NCBI GenBank assembly: GCA_900543095.1
Contig: UQQD01000041.1
Span: forward strand, 1 to 6,800
From: an uncultured Ruminococcus sp.
GTDB taxonomy: Bacteria; Bacillota; Clostridia; Oscillospirales; Acutalibacteraceae
Length of the DNA: 6,800 nt
Direction: 5' to 3'
The stretch's first letter is position 1, and the number at the start of each line of letters is the position of its first letter. Under the pieces are notes generated by a model that saw only the letters and a program-made list of their open reading frames with translations, ran no database searches and was not told the origin of the DNA. Positions 5,685 to 6,800 of the stretch are shown one piece after another. The translations under genes were made by a program, and so were the position numbers.

Positions 5685-6311
5685 ATGTCAGTTTCGTATA
5701 TGACACATCCTCTAATCAAACACAAAATTACAATTCTACGCAAAAAAGAAACAACTACGGGCGAATTTCGCTGTCTTATTGAGGAGATTGCTACGCTTAT
5801 GGGCTATGAGGCGCTTTCGGATCTTCCTACGACAGAGATTGAAGTTACTACCCCTATTGAGAAAACCGTACAGCCTGTTATCGCAGGCAAAAAACTTGCC
5901 GTTGTACCGGTCCTCAGAGCAGGTCTTGGTATGGTAAACGGAATTTTGGCGCTTGTTCCGTCGGCAAAGGTCGGTCATATCGGTCTTTACCGTGACCCCG
6001 AAACCCACGAGCCGCACGAATACTATTGCAAACTGCCCGAAAAGATTGACCAGCGTCAGGTTGTTGTTGTTGACCCTATGCTCGCAACAGGCGGTTCGGC
6101 TGTTGCCGCAGTTGACTTCATTAAACAGCACGGCGGCAAAAAGATAAAATTTATGTCTATAATCGCCGCTCCCGAGGGTGTAAGCGCTCTGATGAAAGCT
6201 CACCCCGACATTCAGCTTTATGTCGGCTGTCTTGACAGATGTCTTAACGAAAACGCTTATATCTGCCCCGGTCTGGGAGATGCTGGCGACCGTATCTTCG
6301 GTACCAAATAA
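5685..6311 (+). CDS. upp: Uracil phosphoribosyltransferase
   Basis: The 208-residue cytoplasmic enzyme transfers ribose-5-phosphate from PRPP to uracil, forming UMP in pyrimidine salvage. Full family length is present. Visible signatures are HPLIKHKIT near the N-terminus (8-16), PVLRAGLGM (75-83, Arg78), GLYRDPETHEP (100-110), the PRPP-binding loop VVVDPMLATGGSA (127-139), and the uracil-binding C-terminus ICPGLGDAGDRIFGTK (193-208). It follows murF by 39 nt with no promoter or terminator between, so it is probably co-transcribed with ddl and murF. No PyrR-type attenuator is visible in the short gap. A strong terminator follows 8 nt after the stop codon. Confidence 0.97.
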   Translation: MSVSYMTHPLIKHKITILRKKETTTGEFRCLIEEIATLMGYEALSDLPTTEIEVTTPIEKTVQPVIAGKKLAVVPVLRAGLGMVNGILALVPSAKVGHIGLYRDPETHEPHEYYCKLPEKIDQRQVVVVDPMLATGGSAVAAVDFIKQHGGKKIKFMSIIAAPEGVSALMKAHPDIQLYVGCLDRCLNENAYICPGLGDAGDRIFGTK

Positions 6312-6317
6312 TTATGC

Positions 6318-6350
6318 AAAAAAGCGGTGGGTTTTGGCCACCGCTTTTCT
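6318..6350. terminator. Bidirectional intrinsic terminator between upp and the convergent gene
   Basis: The arms aaaagcggtgg (6320-6330) and ccaccgctttt (6338-6348) form an 11-bp stem around the 7-nt loop gttttgg. On the plus strand the stem ends in ttttcttattt. On the minus strand the a-run at 6318-6323 becomes six T residues. It can therefore end both the upp operon and the opposing gene whose stop codon is at 6369-6367. Confidence 0.9.
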
Positions 6351-6366
6351 TATTTCTGCATTTATC

Positions 6367-6800
6367 TTATTTTTCCGTCTTCAGCCGTTCGATCTCTTCC
6401 TGCAATTCTCCAAGCTTTTTCATTGCCTTCTGCAGATCCTGTGTTTTCGTGTTCTGATCCTCTGGTGAAACATGATCCGGCTGTGGAAGGGGCTTTTCTT
6501 CTTCAAAATAAATCGGATCGATATGAAGCTGGTAATCCTCTTCCGAAATTTTGATAGGCTCAGAAGCCTTTGGCGCTTTGGGTTCCTTCCTTGGGACTGC
6601 TGCTTCCCTATCCGGCTTTTCCTTGGGCTTCCTTACAGACTCTTCCCTGGATTTCCTTACAGGTTCTTTTCTGGGCTTTCTCACAGGTTCTTCATCTTCT
6701 TCCTCGTCCTGCTCGTATTCCTCGTCATCGTACCCGTCATCATCCTCCTCATCATCTTCTTCCTCATCATACTCTTCATCCTCATACTCTTCGTCCTCCC
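6367..6800 (-). CDS. C-terminal part of an unrecognised polyampholyte protein (start beyond the window)
   Basis: The minus-strand frame is open from the right edge to TAA at 6369-6367, giving at least 143 residues. I do not recognise a family. Reading towards the C-terminus, 38 residues coded by 6798-6685 include 31 Asp/Glu, with Tyr at intervals of 5, 13 and 5. Three octapeptide repeats coded by 6684-6613 then read VRKPRKEP, VRKSREES and VRKPKEKP, followed by more Lys/Arg/Pro/Glu. Next comes a less biased patch (ISEEDYQLHIDPIYFEEEKP), then a short coiled coil with Leu/Ile at heptad positions (DLQKAMKKLGELQEEIERL) and the end LKTEK. The GTG at 6684-6682 could be mistaken for a start, but it falls inside the repeat array and the frame continues upstream. 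The charge segregation suggests a disordered, interaction-prone tail; function and any membrane segment lie outside the view. Confidence 0.75.
   Translation of the reverse strand, partial: EDEEYEDEEYDEEEDDEEDDDGYDDEEYEQDEEEDEEPVRKPRKEPVRKSREESVRKPKEKPDREAAVPRKEPKAPKASEPIKISEEDYQLHIDPIYFEEEKPLPQPDHVSPEDQNTKTQDLQKAMKKLGELQEEIERLKTEK
6613..6684 (-). repeat. Three tandem 24-bp repeats coding a basic octapeptide
   Basis: Units 6684-6661, 6660-6637 and 6636-6613 each encode an eight-residue block beginning VRK and rich in Lys/Arg/Glu/Pro. The blocks have diverged at several bases but keep the frame and the period. Related PRKEP and PKAPK motifs continue towards 6570, suggesting the basic region grew by local duplication. 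Confidence 0.75.

Noticed and set aside
6682..6684. GTG at 6684-6682 as the true start of the minus-strand gene
   Set aside because: It is the first Val of an octapeptide repeat, has no ribosome binding site upstream, and the frame stays open with biased composition to the window edge.

Overview
The window looks like a chromosomal segment of a low-to-moderate-GC Gram-positive bacterium of the class Clostridia, probably a gut Ruminococcus or Oscillospiraceae relative. This is inferred from AGGAGG-type ribosome binding sites, sigma-A promoters with exact 17-bp spacers, intrinsic terminators, an extracellular NlpC/P60 hydrolase with glucan/choline-type and PG_binding_1 repeats, and mixed codon use. 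The species cannot be fixed from sequence alone.

Layout. Positions 1-319 hold an intergenic repeat array: two near-identical copies of a roughly 115-bp hairpin-rich element with TGTAGGGA/TCCCTACA ends, followed by a decayed third unit. Positions 320-601 are a regulatory region with dyads, phased TGTAAM hexamers and a strong extended -10 promoter. This drives a secreted, C-terminally membrane-anchored NlpC/P60 peptidoglycan hydrolase (602-2140). A long stem-loop terminator (2200-2257) follows. A second promoter drives a single HD-domain phosphohydrolase of the YfbR/HDDC2 type (2367-2960). A 290-bp gap with an imperfect inverted repeat leads to a third promoter and the tightly packed operon ddl-murF-upp (3251-6311), closed by a compact bidirectional terminator. 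From 6367 to the right edge, on the opposite strand, lies the C-terminal part of an unrecognised protein with an acidic tract, basic octapeptide repeats and a short coiled coil.

How the genes relate. Ddl makes D-Ala-D-Ala and MurF joins it to the UDP-MurNAc-tripeptide, so the two translationally coupled genes form the final cytoplasmic steps of the peptidoglycan precursor. The upstream NlpC/P60 protein would cut finished peptidoglycan outside the cell. Upp (uracil + PRPP to UMP) and the HD protein (probable nucleotide phosphohydrolase) belong to nucleotide salvage and bracket the wall genes. Upp shares the transcript with ddl-murF, possibly because UMP feeds UDP-sugar supply (inference).

Most of the coding content is ordinary housekeeping. 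The parts worth a second look are the left-edge repeat array, the phased elements upstream of the hydrolase, the hydrolase's membrane-tethered architecture, the two structured intergenic elements, and the strange polyampholyte protein at the right edge. I see no convincing evidence for a wholly new multi-gene system.
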